Origin: Aliiroseovarius subalbicans
Lineage (GTDB): Bacteria; Pseudomonadota; Alphaproteobacteria; Rhodobacterales; Rhodobacteraceae
NCBI RefSeq assembly: GCF_022678625.1
Contig: NZ_JALBYQ010000003.1
Location: forward strand, 186,001 to 250,000
Length of the DNA stretch: 64,000 bases
Direction: 5' to 3'
Part shown: piece after piece, positions 18,483-26,925 of the stretch
How positions within the stretch are numbered: the first letter of the stretch is position 1
Layout of the letters: the number at the start of each line of letters is the position of its first letter
Notes under the pieces: model-generated
The model's input: only the letters and a program-made list of their open reading frames with translations
Databases searched by the model: none
What the model was told of the DNA's origin: nothing
Translations under genes and position numbers: made by a program

Positions 18483-19742
18483 TCAGACGATCAACTGCCC
18501 GTCCAGCACACCCTTGATTTGCGCTTCAACAATTGCACCTTCGACCTGATCGGCGCCAAAGGCGACCTCGGCAAATTGTTCCGTGCGCCCCATGCGGGGG
18601 TTTTCCATCAGGATGGCGTGCGTCTTGCCCTGCTGTGCGGCCAGATGCGCCGCAACCTGGGCGCTCCCGGCGGCCCTGAGCCGCGCCGCACGATCCTTGA
18701 TTGCGCGCCCGTCCACCGCGGGCATGCGCGCGGCGGGCGTGCCTTCGCGCGCGGAATAGGGAAAGACGTGCAGCCATGTCAGGTCGCAATCGCGCACCAG
18801 CTTCAGGCTGTTTTCGAAATGCGCCTCGGACTCGGTTGGGAACCCCGCGATGATATCGGCACCGAAGGTGATGTCGGGCCTGAGCCGCCGCGCCTCTTCG
18901 CAAAAGGCAATTGCATCGTCGCGCAGGTGGCGGCGCTTCATCCGCTTCAGGATCAGGTCGTCGCCATGCTGCAGCGACAGGTGCAGATGCGGCATCAGGC
19001 GCGGTTCACTCGCGATGGCCAGCATCAGGTTTTCGTCCGCCTCGATCGAATCGATTGAACTGATCCGCAGCCGCGGCAGGTCCGGCACAAGGCGCAGGAT
19101 GCGCATCACCAGATCGCCCAGGCGCGGTTCGCCCGGCAGGTCCGCGCCCCAGCTGGTCAGGTCCACGCCAGTCAGCACGACCTCGTTGAAGCCCTTGTCC
19201 ACCAGTCGCTTGATCTGGTCCACCACGACACCCGCCGGCACGCTGCGCGAATTGCCCCGACCATAGGGGATGATGCAGAAAGTGCAGCGGTGGTCACACC
19301 CATTTTGAACCTGCACATAGGCGCGGCTTCGGGTGCCGAAGCCGTCGATCAAGTGCCCGGCCGTTTCGGTGACCGACATGATGTCGTCCACCTGCACGCG
19401 TTCGGTCTGGCCGATCAGGTCCGGCGCCAGCCCGGCCCAAGTCGCGGGCGACAGCTTTTCGTGATTGCCGATCACTGCGTCGACCTCGTCCATCGCTGCG
19501 AAGGTCTCAGGCTCGGTCTGCGCGGCGCAGCCGGTAACGATCACTTTCGCATCCGGGTTGTCGCGCCTGAGCTTGCGGATCTCCTGTCGCGCCTTGCGCA
19601 CGGCCTCGGCGGTGACGGCGCAGGTATTGACCACCACGGCGCCTTCGACCCCGGCCTCGTCGGCCAACGCTTTCATCGCCTCGGTTTCATAGGCGTTCAG
19701 GCGACAGCCAAGCGTCGCGAAGATGGGCGGTTTCGCTGCCAT
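18483..19742 (-). CDS. mtaB: tRNA t6A37 methylthiotransferase MtaB
   Basis: Radical-SAM enzyme that turns t6A37 of ANN-reading tRNAs into ms2t6A. 419 aa. The N-terminal MTTase domain has Cys13, Cys41 and Cys72 for the auxiliary cluster; the radical-SAM motif CDHRCTFC gives Cys149, Cys153 and Cys156; a TRAM-like C-terminus follows. The TLGCRLNAYETEAM start is of MtaB rather than MiaB type. The ATG at 19742 overlaps the stop of dapF (TGATG), so translation is coupled. Its substrate t6A is made by TsaD and TsaE, both encoded elsewhere in this window. Confidence 0.93.
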   Translation of the reverse strand: MAAKPPIFATLGCRLNAYETEAMKALADEAGVEGAVVVNTCAVTAEAVRKARQEIRKLRRDNPDAKVIVTGCAAQTEPETFAAMDEVDAVIGNHEKLSPATWAGLAPDLIGQTERVQVDDIMSVTETAGHLIDGFGTRSRAYVQVQNGCDHRCTFCIIPYGRGNSRSVPAGVVVDQIKRLVDKGFNEVVLTGVDLTSWGADLPGEPRLGDLVMRILRLVPDLPRLRISSIDSIEADENLMLAIASEPRLMPHLHLSLQHGDDLILKRMKRRHLRDDAIAFCEEARRLRPDITFGADIIAGFPTESEAHFENSLKLVRDCDLTWLHVFPYSAREGTPAARMPAVDGRAIKDRAARLRAAGSAQVAAHLAAQQGKTHAILMENPRMGRTEQFAEVAFGADQVEGAIVEAQIKGVLDGQLIV

Positions 19743-20575
19743 CACAGACCCGCCAGGAAGTCCGGTGTCAGCTTCGCTTCGAACACAAACGCCGTCGGCC
19801 CGGTCATCCAGACGCCATCGTCGCGCCAATCCAGTGTCAACCAGCCGCCGTCGACCTCCATACGCACGCAGGCGTCAGTCAACCCGCGCTGCACGGCCGC
19901 CACAGCGGTCGCACAAGCGCCAGACCCGCAAGCCAGGGTGATCCCTGTGCCGCGCTCCCAAACGCGCATGCGAATCTCGCCCCGCGATCGGATTTCGGCA
20001 AACTCGACGTTGGTCGCTTCGGGAAACAGCGGGTCATGCTCGATTCGCGCGCCGATCCCGGCGACGTCCACCGCGTCGACATCATCGATGAAGAACACGC
20101 AATGCGGGTTGCCCATGCCGACGGCGACCGGATCACCGTCCAGGGGCAGATGTTGCAAGTCCACGTCACGGGCCAGCGGCACCGTCTGCCAGTCGAGCAG
20201 AGGTTTTCCCATGTTGATGGAAACCTCATCCCCCGCAGAAACGGCCTCGAGAATTCCTCGCTCGGTGCGAATGGTCAGGGCATCCTTTCCGGTCTGCCCC
20301 ATCATGTAGCGCGCCACGCAGCGGGTCGCGTTGCCACAGGCCCCGGCGCGGCTTCCATCCGCGTTCCAGAAATCCAGATCAATATCGGCCACGTCCGAGC
20401 TTCTGATCTCGGCCAGTTGGTCAAAGCCAACGCCGCGATGGCGGTCGCCCAACGCCGCCGCCAGATCCCGCGTGACCACAGAATCCCGCCTCCGAGAATC
20501 GATCATCACGAAGTCATTTCCAGCCCCGTGCCATTTCATGAAGCTCAGGGAATCTGATGTGCGCACATCTGCCAT
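19742..20575 (-). CDS. dapF: Diaminopimelate epimerase
   Basis: Interconverts LL- and meso-diaminopimelate for lysine and peptidoglycan synthesis; cofactor-free, two-cysteine mechanism. 277 aa, usual length. The N-terminal [13 protein letters not shown] block is present, the first catalytic cysteine lies in [11 protein letters not shown] (Cys80) and the second in [10 protein letters not shown] start at the ATG 20575 because many Rhodobacterales DapF proteins carry a dozen residues before the HGAGNDF motif; the ATG at 20539 is the alternative. Upstream lies the divergent tRNA-Lys gene. Confidence 0.94.
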   Translation of the reverse strand: MADVRTSDSLSFMKWHGAGNDFVMIDSRRRDSVVTRDLAAALGDRHRGVGFDQLAEIRSSDVADIDLDFWNADGSRAGACGNATRCVARYMMGQTGKDALTIRTERGILEAVSAGDEVSINMGKPLLDWQTVPLARDVDLQHLPLDGDPVAVGMGNPHCVFFIDDVDAVDVAGIGARIEHDPLFPEATNVEFAEIRSRGEIRMRVWERGTGITLACGSGACATAVAAVQRGLTDACVRMEVDGGWLTLDWRDDGVWMTGPTAFVFEAKLTPDFLAGL

Positions 20576-20682
20576 AAGCGGCGATATACGCGCTTGCCCA
20601 AACTTTTGCCAGAGATCACAAGGATTCCCGACTTTTTGCTCTTGACCCAAACCGTTCCGGGCTTTAGGCACCGCTTCGCAGT

Positions 20683-20758
20683 GGGCCGTTAGCTCAGTTG
20701 GTAGAGCAACTGACTTTTAATCAGTGGGTCGAAGGTTCGAATCCTTCACGGCTCACCA
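20683..20758 (+). tRNA. tRNA-Lys (anticodon TTT)
   Basis: 76 nt with encoded CCA. Acceptor stem 20683-20689 pairs with 20748-20754 (one G-U), D-arm GCTC/GAGC, anticodon stem ACTGA/TCAGT with loop CTTTTAA (anticodon TTT at 20716-20718), T-arm GAAGG/CCTTC with TTCGAAT loop. Its 3' part is duplicated at 22603-22636, marking it as the integration site of a small element. Confidence 0.97.
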
Positions 20759-20760
20759 CT
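20727..20760 (+). repeat. Direct repeat copy 1 (attL-like), 3' end of tRNA-Lys
   Basis: 34 bp, identical to 22603-22636. It covers the T-arm, acceptor 3' strand and CCA of tRNA-Lys plus two more bases. This is the usual crossover position of tyrosine-recombinase elements in tRNA genes. Confidence 0.9.
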
Positions 20761-21410
20761 GAACCTCCAAAGATATCAAAGAATTACACCCCATCGGGGG
20801 CGGATACTGTTGTCCTCTTCAGTGCTACGCTCCGGTCTTGGGGGACATATGGGGGACAATTGAAGCGAGTTATCCCCTTTCCTACCAGCCGCCATGTGGC
20901 TTCCGCCGAACAGCGGAATGGCGTATCCAAACCCCATGGAGATGAGGGCTGGACCGGCTTACTTCGGGAATTTCCTGTGCATTCGAAGCATGACCGACTG
21001 GTCGATTAGGTTGAGAATTTCTCCCCACCCGCTCCGTCATGCAAGCATGCAGGACCTCAATACTATTGACCGGGCCCAGAAACGATAGAACAGCAATCAG
21101 GCCAAACAGGGGGAGAATTGGGATAATAGTTCACCATCGAAAACTCCCTTACGGAAAGGACCATGTAGACGCTGTGAGTGGTTAAACGGAAGACAGAGAT
21201 AACCACGCGCTGATGATTCTGGGGGCGCGGCGCAAGGTTGAAGTCATAGACATGTGGGGAGAACCTAGCGGTGCCCCCGTTGTTCGCATCGATATGTGGT
21301 AGAGTCGCCGCAGTGCTGGCTAATTTGACCCATGACGGACTTGTACAGTTGCAATCGAGTGCTGAAGGCAAAAAAAGGAGGTGGATATGGAGAACTTTTG
21401 GAGACTACCA
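20761..21410. other. 650-bp stretch without a recognisable gene, left part of the tRNA-Lys element
   Basis: No reading frame here resembles a known family. Features seen are: a 9-bp direct repeat TGGGGGACA at 20839-20847 and 20850-20858 (11-bp period); a 7-bp inverted repeat GTGGTTA/TAACCAC at 21178-21184 and 21200-21206; and an AAAAAAAGGAGG-type run just before the barrel gene. It appears richer in A/T than the flanking core genes. The TGGGGGACA repeat next to the tRNA resembles sequence often found in front of integrases, but no integrase follows: the ATG inside it meets a stop after four codons. Confidence 0.6.
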
Positions 21411-22220
21411 ATGAAAAAGACATATTTGCTCGCCAGTGCCAGCGCACTTTTGCTTTCGGTTGCACCGGTCGCGGCACAGGACGCCGCACTCGTGGAACTG
21501 AACCTCAACTACATGAACCTGGCAACCGCCAGTGGCAATGACGGCGATTTTGACAATGCGGCCGTCGGCGTTCTGAATGGGCAGGGTTTCTTTCGGACCG
21601 GCGATTTTGTGATCGAGCTTCAGGGCACGACAACCACTTCGGTTGACGATACTGACAACGCTGAAAACTCCACCTCATTCGGGGTGGTCGGGCATTACAT
21701 GTTGCCCTACAGAAACGGCACTGCCGGTCTTGCATTTGGCCTTCAGGGTGGCACGAATGTCGAAGAAAGTGACGGCGCAATCTATTCGCTGGCCGCTCTC
21801 AACTACGCTGAAAACAACTGGATGGTTGGGCTCGGCGCAACCGGGGTTGTCTATGGTCAACGAGGCGATGACCAAGTTACGGCACTCGGCTATTTGCAAG
21901 GGGCCTATGACTTTGACGTGGCGCCCGATATGAGCGTTCGGGTCGGTGGCTACCTTGGGTTGGGGCAAACAAGCGACGATACGGTGCATGCGGGCGAATT
22001 GAGCGCGACCCTCTATCGTGACTTCTCTGACACGATGGCCGGGCATGTCGGGGTTTCGGCATTCGCGCTTCAGACAGATTCAAAGCAAGCGAATGGCTGG
22101 AGCATCAACGCTGGCATTTCGATTGCAATCGGTGGTTCGAACAGCGGAGTACGCGACAGCATTCCGTTCGACACGCCCAACTTGCATCGTGAGATGACTT
22201 GGGCTGACGAAGCACTCTGA
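21411..22220 (+). CDS. Putative outer-membrane beta-barrel protein
   Basis: 269 aa with a clear Sec signal peptide (KKTYLLASASALLLSVAPVAAQ, cleavage near residue 22) and a mature part made of alternating hydrophobic/polar strands rich in Gly, Asn, Asp and aromatic residues. A series of barrel hairpins is visible (FRTGDFVIELQGTT, GLAFGLQGGT, NWMVGLGATGVVYG, SVRVGGYLGLGQT, GWSINAGISIAIGG). The last strand is followed by a hydrophilic tail of about 25 residues, so the chain does not end in the aromatic residue typical of porins. It has a GGAG ribosome site and a strong terminator. I do not recognise the family. It is the only gene in the tRNA-Lys element. Confidence 0.7.
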   Translation: MKKTYLLASASALLLSVAPVAAQDAALVELNLNYMNLATASGNDGDFDNAAVGVLNGQGFFRTGDFVIELQGTTTTSVDDTDNAENSTSFGVVGHYMLPYRNGTAGLAFGLQGGTNVEESDGAIYSLAALNYAENNWMVGLGATGVVYGQRGDDQVTALGYLQGAYDFDVAPDMSVRVGGYLGLGQTSDDTVHAGELSATLYRDFSDTMAGHVGVSAFALQTDSKQANGWSINAGISIAIGGSNSGVRDSIPFDTPNLHREMTWADEAL

Positions 22221-22240
22221 TCGGACGAAATTCTTAAAGA

Positions 22241-22268
22241 ACGGCCCTCCAGCAGGAGGGCCGTTTTT
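22241..22268 (+). terminator. Terminator after the barrel gene
   Basis: A perfect 9-10 bp stem (ACGGCCCTCC and GGAGGGCCGT) with an AGCA-type loop followed by TTTTT, 20 nt past the stop codon. Confidence 0.9.
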
Positions 22269-22602
22269 GTTTGCGTTGCGCCAGTTCTCCCGCGCCAACG
22301 GCCTGCTTGCCCCAAGCACAAATGGTGCAAAAAATCTGGCCTTTGACTTCAAAAAAAACAGTGCCGCCGGGGATGTTAAACGCTGGCCGGCTTCAACTCC
22401 GGCGCCGTTAACCAATCGAGAGCGATCGAGTTCTTCACGAAATCGACACCTGACACGCGCAAGCTACTTTCTCTCTCTCATGGCTTCGGAAACCAAACGC
22501 CCGCACAAACGCGCCGGGCGATTGAGAAATTTGAGGGCTCCACGCCCGACGCGCTTGCCCAACTCTGCGCCCGTTCTCGCCCACACAACTAATGAACCGG
22601 CA
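22269..22602. other. 334-bp non-coding right part of the tRNA-Lys element
   Basis: No convincing gene. It contains an A-run (near 22350), a pyrimidine-rich CTTTCTCTCTCTCT tract near 22470, and no ribosome site linked to a plausible frame. The final bases (ACTAATGAACCGGCA) leading into the tRNA fragment differ from the tRNA-Lys anticodon arm, so only the 3' part of a tRNA is present. Confidence 0.5.
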
Positions 22603-22636
22603 GGTCGAAGGTTCGAATCCTTCACGGCTCACCACT
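22603..22636 (+). repeat. Direct repeat copy 2 (attR-like), tRNA-Lys 3' fragment
   Basis: 34 bp identical to 20727-20760. It includes the T-arm and acceptor 3' strand of tRNA-Lys with CCA but no 5' half, so it is not a functional tRNA. It marks the far end of the 1.9-kb element. Confidence 0.9.
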
Positions 22637-22675
22637 TGCACCAAAGGCCGGGCGGAAATGTCCGGTCTTTGGCGT

Positions 22676-23515
22676 TCAATCCCTCAGAAAAGGCTTGGCT
22701 TTCATCGTATCCGGGATCGGCACGCCAAGGCGTGTCAGGATCGTCGGTGCAAGCTGGAGTTGGTCTAGGTGCGCGTCAGCATCCGGCCCCTGTGCTGGCC
22801 CAAAGTAGTAGAGCGCGAAGTCCTGTTGCAGATCTTCCCGCCCGCCATGGTGGCCGCGATCGGTCTGGCCATGGTCGGCCGTCACGATCACTTCATACCC
22901 AGCCTCAAGCCATTTGGGGATGAAGGGTGCCAGCATTTCGTCGGCGACAAAACAGGCGTGGTCCATTTCGCCGCAATCATGCCCGAACCGGTGCCCCATA
23001 CTGTCCAGCGTGCAGGTGTGCAGGATGCCATAGTCCAAGCTGTGCTTGTGGGCCAGCATGGTGAGCGTGGCGAACAGGTCCACGTCCGATGGCGTCATCT
23101 GATTGGCGTGGCCATAGGCGGTCATGGTGTGAAACCGACCGTGGTTGATGCTGGCGCTATCGGGTTCGTCATACTCGATGTCCCGGACATAATCGAACGG
23201 CGCGCGGTTGAAAAACTCGGACCAAAAGGAATGCGTAACAGCTCCGGTCACCCCGCCGGCGCGGCGCACTTCCGAAAAGATATCGGGGTGCGACAGGCGA
23301 AAGACGTTTCCGTTACCAGTGCAGCCATGTTCCTGCGGCGTAACGCCCGTGTGAATCGAGGCATAGCAGCTGGCGGAAGTGGACGGCAGCACCGATCGCA
23401 TCTTCCAACGCTGCGCTAGGCCACTGTCGACCCAGCCTTCAAGGTTGCCGAACAGGCGTTGCCAGTTGCGCCAGGGCACGCCGTCCAGGATGATCAAAAG
23501 TAGTTTGCGGTCCAT
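22676..23515 (-). CDS. Phosphodiesterase/nucleotide pyrophosphatase-like protein
   Basis: 279 aa enzyme of the alkaline-phosphatase superfamily (type I phosphodiesterase group). Metal and active-site motifs in order: LIILDGVP (Asp11), the nucleophile region LPSTSASCYASIHTG (about residues 43-57), LDSMGHRFGHD, and TADHGQTDRGHHGG near the end. No signal peptide, so it is cytosolic. It would hydrolyse a phosphodiester, phosphonate or similar bond; the substrate is unknown. It follows the dual ABC ATPase by 6 nt and is the last gene of the ABC/CocE operon, so it probably acts on something this transporter brings in. Confidence 0.82.
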   Translation of the reverse strand: MDRKLLLIILDGVPWRNWQRLFGNLEGWVDSGLAQRWKMRSVLPSTSASCYASIHTGVTPQEHGCTGNGNVFRLSHPDIFSEVRRAGGVTGAVTHSFWSEFFNRAPFDYVRDIEYDEPDSASINHGRFHTMTAYGHANQMTPSDVDLFATLTMLAHKHSLDYGILHTCTLDSMGHRFGHDCGEMDHACFVADEMLAPFIPKWLEAGYEVIVTADHGQTDRGHHGGREDLQQDFALYYFGPAQGPDADAHLDQLQLAPTILTRLGVPIPDTMKAKPFLRD

Positions 23516-23521
23516 GCGCCG

Positions 23522-25159
23522 TTAGTTCCCTGCCGACTCCATCTTGCGGTTGGCGATGACCTCTTCCAGCCAGCCCAGCTTCATCTCGGGAACCGAGGAC
23601 AGAAGCAGGTCGGTGTAATCGTCAAACGGCGGCGACAGGACTTCGGATTTCGAGCCATAGCGCACCACGCGACCCTGATACATCACCGCGATCGAATCGG
23701 CGATGGCGCGGACCGTCGCCAAGTCGTGGGTGATGAACAGATAGGCCACGTTTTCAACCTTCTGCAGGTCCAGAAGCAGCTTCAGGATGCCGTCTGCCAC
23801 CAGCGGATCCAGCGCCGAGGTCACCTCGTCACAGATGATCAGCTTGGGCTGAGCCGCCAGCGCACGCGCGATGCAGACACGCTGTTTCTGGCCACCGGAC
23901 AGCTCGGCCGGGTAACGGTCGATGAAGCCGTCGCCCATCTCGATCTCGTCCAGCAGCTCTTTGATCCGCTTGCGCTTCTCTTCGCCGCGCAGGCCGAAAT
24001 AGAATTCCAGCGGCCGCCCGATGATCGTGCCGACCGTCTGGCGCGGGTTCATCGCGACATCGGCCATCTGATAGATCATCTGGAGCTCGCGCAGGTCATC
24101 GCGCGTGCGCCCGGCAAGGTCCGGCGACAGGGTGCGGTCGGAAAACTCGATCCGCCCGTCACGCGGCGGCAGAAGGCCGGTGATCACCCGCGCCAGCGTG
24201 GACTTGCCCGATCCGCTTTCGCCGACAATGGCCAGGGTCTGGCCCGGGTGCAGTTCGACATTCACGTCGTTCAGCACGTCGAAATTCGTGCCCTTGTACC
24301 GCGCGGTGATGTTTTCGACTTTCAACATCGGGTTGTCGGTCGGCGTCTTTTCTTCGTGGTCGATCGAGCGGACGGAGACCAGCGCTTTGGTATAGTCTTC
24401 CTGCGGCGCGTTGATGATCTGGTCGACACTGCCGTATTCGACCATTTCGCCCATCTTCAGCACCATGATGTCGTCGGACACCTGCGCCACGACCGCCAGG
24501 TCATGGGTGATGTAAAGCGCGGCAACGCCGGTGTCGCGGATCGCTTCCTTGATCGCCATCAGAACGTCAATCTGCGTGGTCACGTCCAGCGCCGTGGTGG
24601 GTTCGTCGAACACCACCAGGTCGGGCTCGGGACACAGCGCCAGCGCAGTCATGCAGCGTTGCAACTGCCCCCCCGACACCTGGTGCGGATAGCGTGAACC
24701 GATGTTTTCCGGGTCCGGCAGGCCCAGCTTGGCAAACAGCTCCACCGCCTTGGCCTCGGCGTCAGCACGGGAAAACTTGCCTTGGCTGACCGAGGCTTCG
24801 GTCACCTGGTCCATGATCTTCTTGGCTGGGTTGAAGCTTGCAGCAGCGGACTGGCTGACATAAGTCACCTCGGTCCCACGCAGGGCGCGCAGGCCCTTCA
24901 CGCTTTCCTGCAGGATGTCGCGGCCATTGACCCAGACTTCCCCGCCGGTGATCTCAACCCCGCCACGGCCATAAGCCATGGCGGACAGGCCGATGGTGGA
25001 CTTGCCCGCGCCGCTTTCACCGATCAGGCCCAGTACCTTGCCGGGGGCAAGATCGAAGCTGACCCCATGCACGATCTGGATGTCATGCGGTTTCTCGCCG
25101 GGCGGATAGACGGTCGCGCCAATCTTCAGATCGCGGACTTTCAACAATTGGTCGCTCAT
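23522..25159 (-). CDS. Oligopeptide-type ABC transporter, fused dual ATPase
   Basis: 545 aa containing two complete ABC modules in one chain, equivalent to DppD-DppF. First module: Walker A GESGAGKST (about 47-55), signature SGGQLQRCMTAL, Walker B VVFDEPTTALD. Second module: Walker A GESGSGKST, signature LSGGQKQRVCIARAL, Walker B IICDEVTSALD. Fusions of this kind are common for peptide, glutathione or nickel importers. The ATG at 25159 overlaps the upstream permease stop by 4 nt (ATGA). Confidence 0.93.
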   Translation of the reverse strand: MSDQLLKVRDLKIGATVYPPGEKPHDIQIVHGVSFDLAPGKVLGLIGESGAGKSTIGLSAMAYGRGGVEITGGEVWVNGRDILQESVKGLRALRGTEVTYVSQSAAASFNPAKKIMDQVTEASVSQGKFSRADAEAKAVELFAKLGLPDPENIGSRYPHQVSGGQLQRCMTALALCPEPDLVVFDEPTTALDVTTQIDVLMAIKEAIRDTGVAALYITHDLAVVAQVSDDIMVLKMGEMVEYGSVDQIINAPQEDYTKALVSVRSIDHEEKTPTDNPMLKVENITARYKGTNFDVLNDVNVELHPGQTLAIVGESGSGKSTLARVITGLLPPRDGRIEFSDRTLSPDLAGRTRDDLRELQMIYQMADVAMNPRQTVGTIIGRPLEFYFGLRGEEKRKRIKELLDEIEMGDGFIDRYPAELSGGQKQRVCIARALAAQPKLIICDEVTSALDPLVADGILKLLLDLQKVENVAYLFITHDLATVRAIADSIAVMYQGRVVRYGSKSEVLSPPFDDYTDLLLSSVPEMKLGWLEEVIANRKMESAGN

Positions 25160-25971
25160 CCCCGACCCCCTTTCAGGCTGGTCGTGCGGTTCAGCACCCA
25201 GTCGGCCACCAGGTTCACGGAAATTGCCAAGGTGGCAATCGCCACGGCGGGCCACAGTGCGGCGCCGATGCCATAGACGATGCCATCTTTGTTTTCCTTC
25301 ACGATCCCGCCCCAGTCAGCCTGCGGCGGTTGCACGCCCAGGCCCAGGAAGGACAGGGTCGACACGAACAGCACCATGAAGATGAAGCGCAGGCCCATCT
25401 CGGCCACCAGCGGTGACAGGGCGTTCGGCAGGATTTCGCGGAAGATGATCCAGATCCGGCCCTCGCCGCGCAGCTTGGCGGCTTCGACAAAGTCCATCAC
25501 GTTGATGTCCACCGCAACGGCACGTGCCAGGCGATAGACACGGGTCGAATCAAGGAACCCCATCACCATGATCAGCATCGGAATGGTGACCGGCATGACC
25601 GACAGGACCACAAGGGCAAAGATCAGGGTCGGGATCGACATCACCAGATCGACAAAGCGGCTCATCGCCTGATCAACCCAGCCGCCGATCACGGCGGCGG
25701 TAAAGCCCAGGATCGACCCGGTGGTGAAGCTGACGATCGTCGCCACGGTGGCGATGAAGATCGTCGTGCGCCCGCCGTAAATCATGCGCGACAGCAGATC
25801 ACGACCGATGTTGTCGGTGCCCAGCCAATGCTTGGCGCTCATCGGTTCCCACACCCCGCCGACGATTTCGGTCATCGGATAGGGCGCCAGAAGCGGCGCA
25901 AAAATTGCCATCAGGAAATACAGCGAGGTGAAGAAGATGCCGATCATTGCGGCCAAGGGAAGTCGCATCAT
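25156..25971 (-). CDS. Oligopeptide-type ABC transporter permease, DppC-like
   Basis: 271 aa, about six membrane helices, with the N-terminal segment PYPMTEIVGGVWEPMSAKHWLGTDNIGRDLLSRMIYGGRT that is characteristic of DppC/OppC and a C-terminal EAA loop (FVEAAKLRGEGRIWIIFREILPNALSPL). It forms the channel with the DppB-like protein encoded just upstream. Both ends overlap the neighbouring genes by 4 nt. Confidence 0.93.
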   Translation of the reverse strand: MMRLPLAAMIGIFFTSLYFLMAIFAPLLAPYPMTEIVGGVWEPMSAKHWLGTDNIGRDLLSRMIYGGRTTIFIATVATIVSFTTGSILGFTAAVIGGWVDQAMSRFVDLVMSIPTLIFALVVLSVMPVTIPMLIMVMGFLDSTRVYRLARAVAVDINVMDFVEAAKLRGEGRIWIIFREILPNALSPLVAEMGLRFIFMVLFVSTLSFLGLGVQPPQADWGGIVKENKDGIVYGIGAALWPAVAIATLAISVNLVADWVLNRTTSLKGGRG

Positions 25972-26924
25972 TTCGGGTGCCTCAGTCGCGGATTGGCCAG
26001 GATCGACACGATGTCGGCCACCATGTTCAGGCCGATATACACGGCGGCGAAGATCAGGCCGCAGGCCTGCACCACCGGCACGTCACGTTTCGACACGTGA
26101 TCGACCAGGTATTGCCCCATGCCTGGATAGACGAACACAACCTCGACCACCACGACGCCGACGACCAGATAGGCCAGGTTCAGCATCACAACGTTCACGA
26201 TCGGTGCAATCGCGTTGGGAAAGGCGTGGCGGGCGATGACCTGAAGACCAGACAGGCCCTTCAGCTCGGCGGTTTCGATATAGGCCGATTGCATCACGTT
26301 CAGGATCGCGGCGCGGGTCATGCGCATCATGTGCGCCAGAACAACCATGGTCAGGGTCAGCGCCGGCAGGATCACGACCGACAGGCGGTCCAGAAACCCC
26401 ATGCCATCGTAAACGGTCGCAACGGACGGGAACCAACCAAGGTTCACCGCGAAAATCAGGATCAGCACATAGCCGATGAAAAATTCAGGAAGCGAGATCG
26501 ACGCCAGTGTGACGGCCGAAATCAGCTTGTCGGGCCAGCGTTCGCGATAACGAACGGCCAAAAGACCCAGCAGGATCGCCAATGGAATGGCAATCACAGC
26601 GGCCACTCCAGCCAGGAACACGGTGTTGCCCAAGCGTGAACCGATCGACTTGGAGATATCGGCACCAGAGGTCAGTGCGGTGCCCAGATCCCCGGTCAGG
26701 GCGCCGCCCAGCCAGCTGAAGTAACGGCTGACGGCAGGCTCGTTCAGACCCATGTCGCGGCGCAGGTTGGCCAGCGCTTCGGGGGTGGCAGATTGTCCAA
26801 GGATGGACTGGGCCACATCACCCGGAAGAATTTGTGTCCCGGCAAAAATCAGAACCGAAACGGCGAGAAGGAGCAGGAGGCCCAGCGCAAGACGCTGGGC
26901 CACAAGTTTTAATGCAAGGTGCAT
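25968..26924 (-). CDS. Oligopeptide-type ABC transporter permease, DppB-like
   Basis: 318 aa membrane protein with the DppB-type start (first helix then ILPGDVAQSILGQSATPEALANLRRDMGLNEP) and an EAA loop near YIETAELKGLSGLQVIARHAFPNAI. It partners the DppC-like permease, whose start overlaps its stop (ATGA). It begins one base after the stop of the binding-protein gene. Confidence 0.93.
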   Translation of the reverse strand: MHLALKLVAQRLALGLLLLLAVSVLIFAGTQILPGDVAQSILGQSATPEALANLRRDMGLNEPAVSRYFSWLGGALTGDLGTALTSGADISKSIGSRLGNTVFLAGVAAVIAIPLAILLGLLAVRYRERWPDKLISAVTLASISLPEFFIGYVLILIFAVNLGWFPSVATVYDGMGFLDRLSVVILPALTLTMVVLAHMMRMTRAAILNVMQSAYIETAELKGLSGLQVIARHAFPNAIAPIVNVVMLNLAYLVVGVVVVEVVFVYPGMGQYLVDHVSKRDVPVVQACGLIFAAVYIGLNMVADIVSILANPRLRHPK

Positions 26925-26925
26925 A

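Noticed and set aside
20894-21088. Possible integrase remnant in the tRNA-Lys element (a short frame with PHPLRHAS, slightly like the recombinase HxLRH box)
   Set aside because: Only a few residues fit; no other recombinase boxes are found in any frame, so it is not reported as a gene.
22603-22636. A second tRNA gene
   Set aside because: Only the T-arm and acceptor 3' strand are present; the preceding bases do not form D- or anticodon arms.
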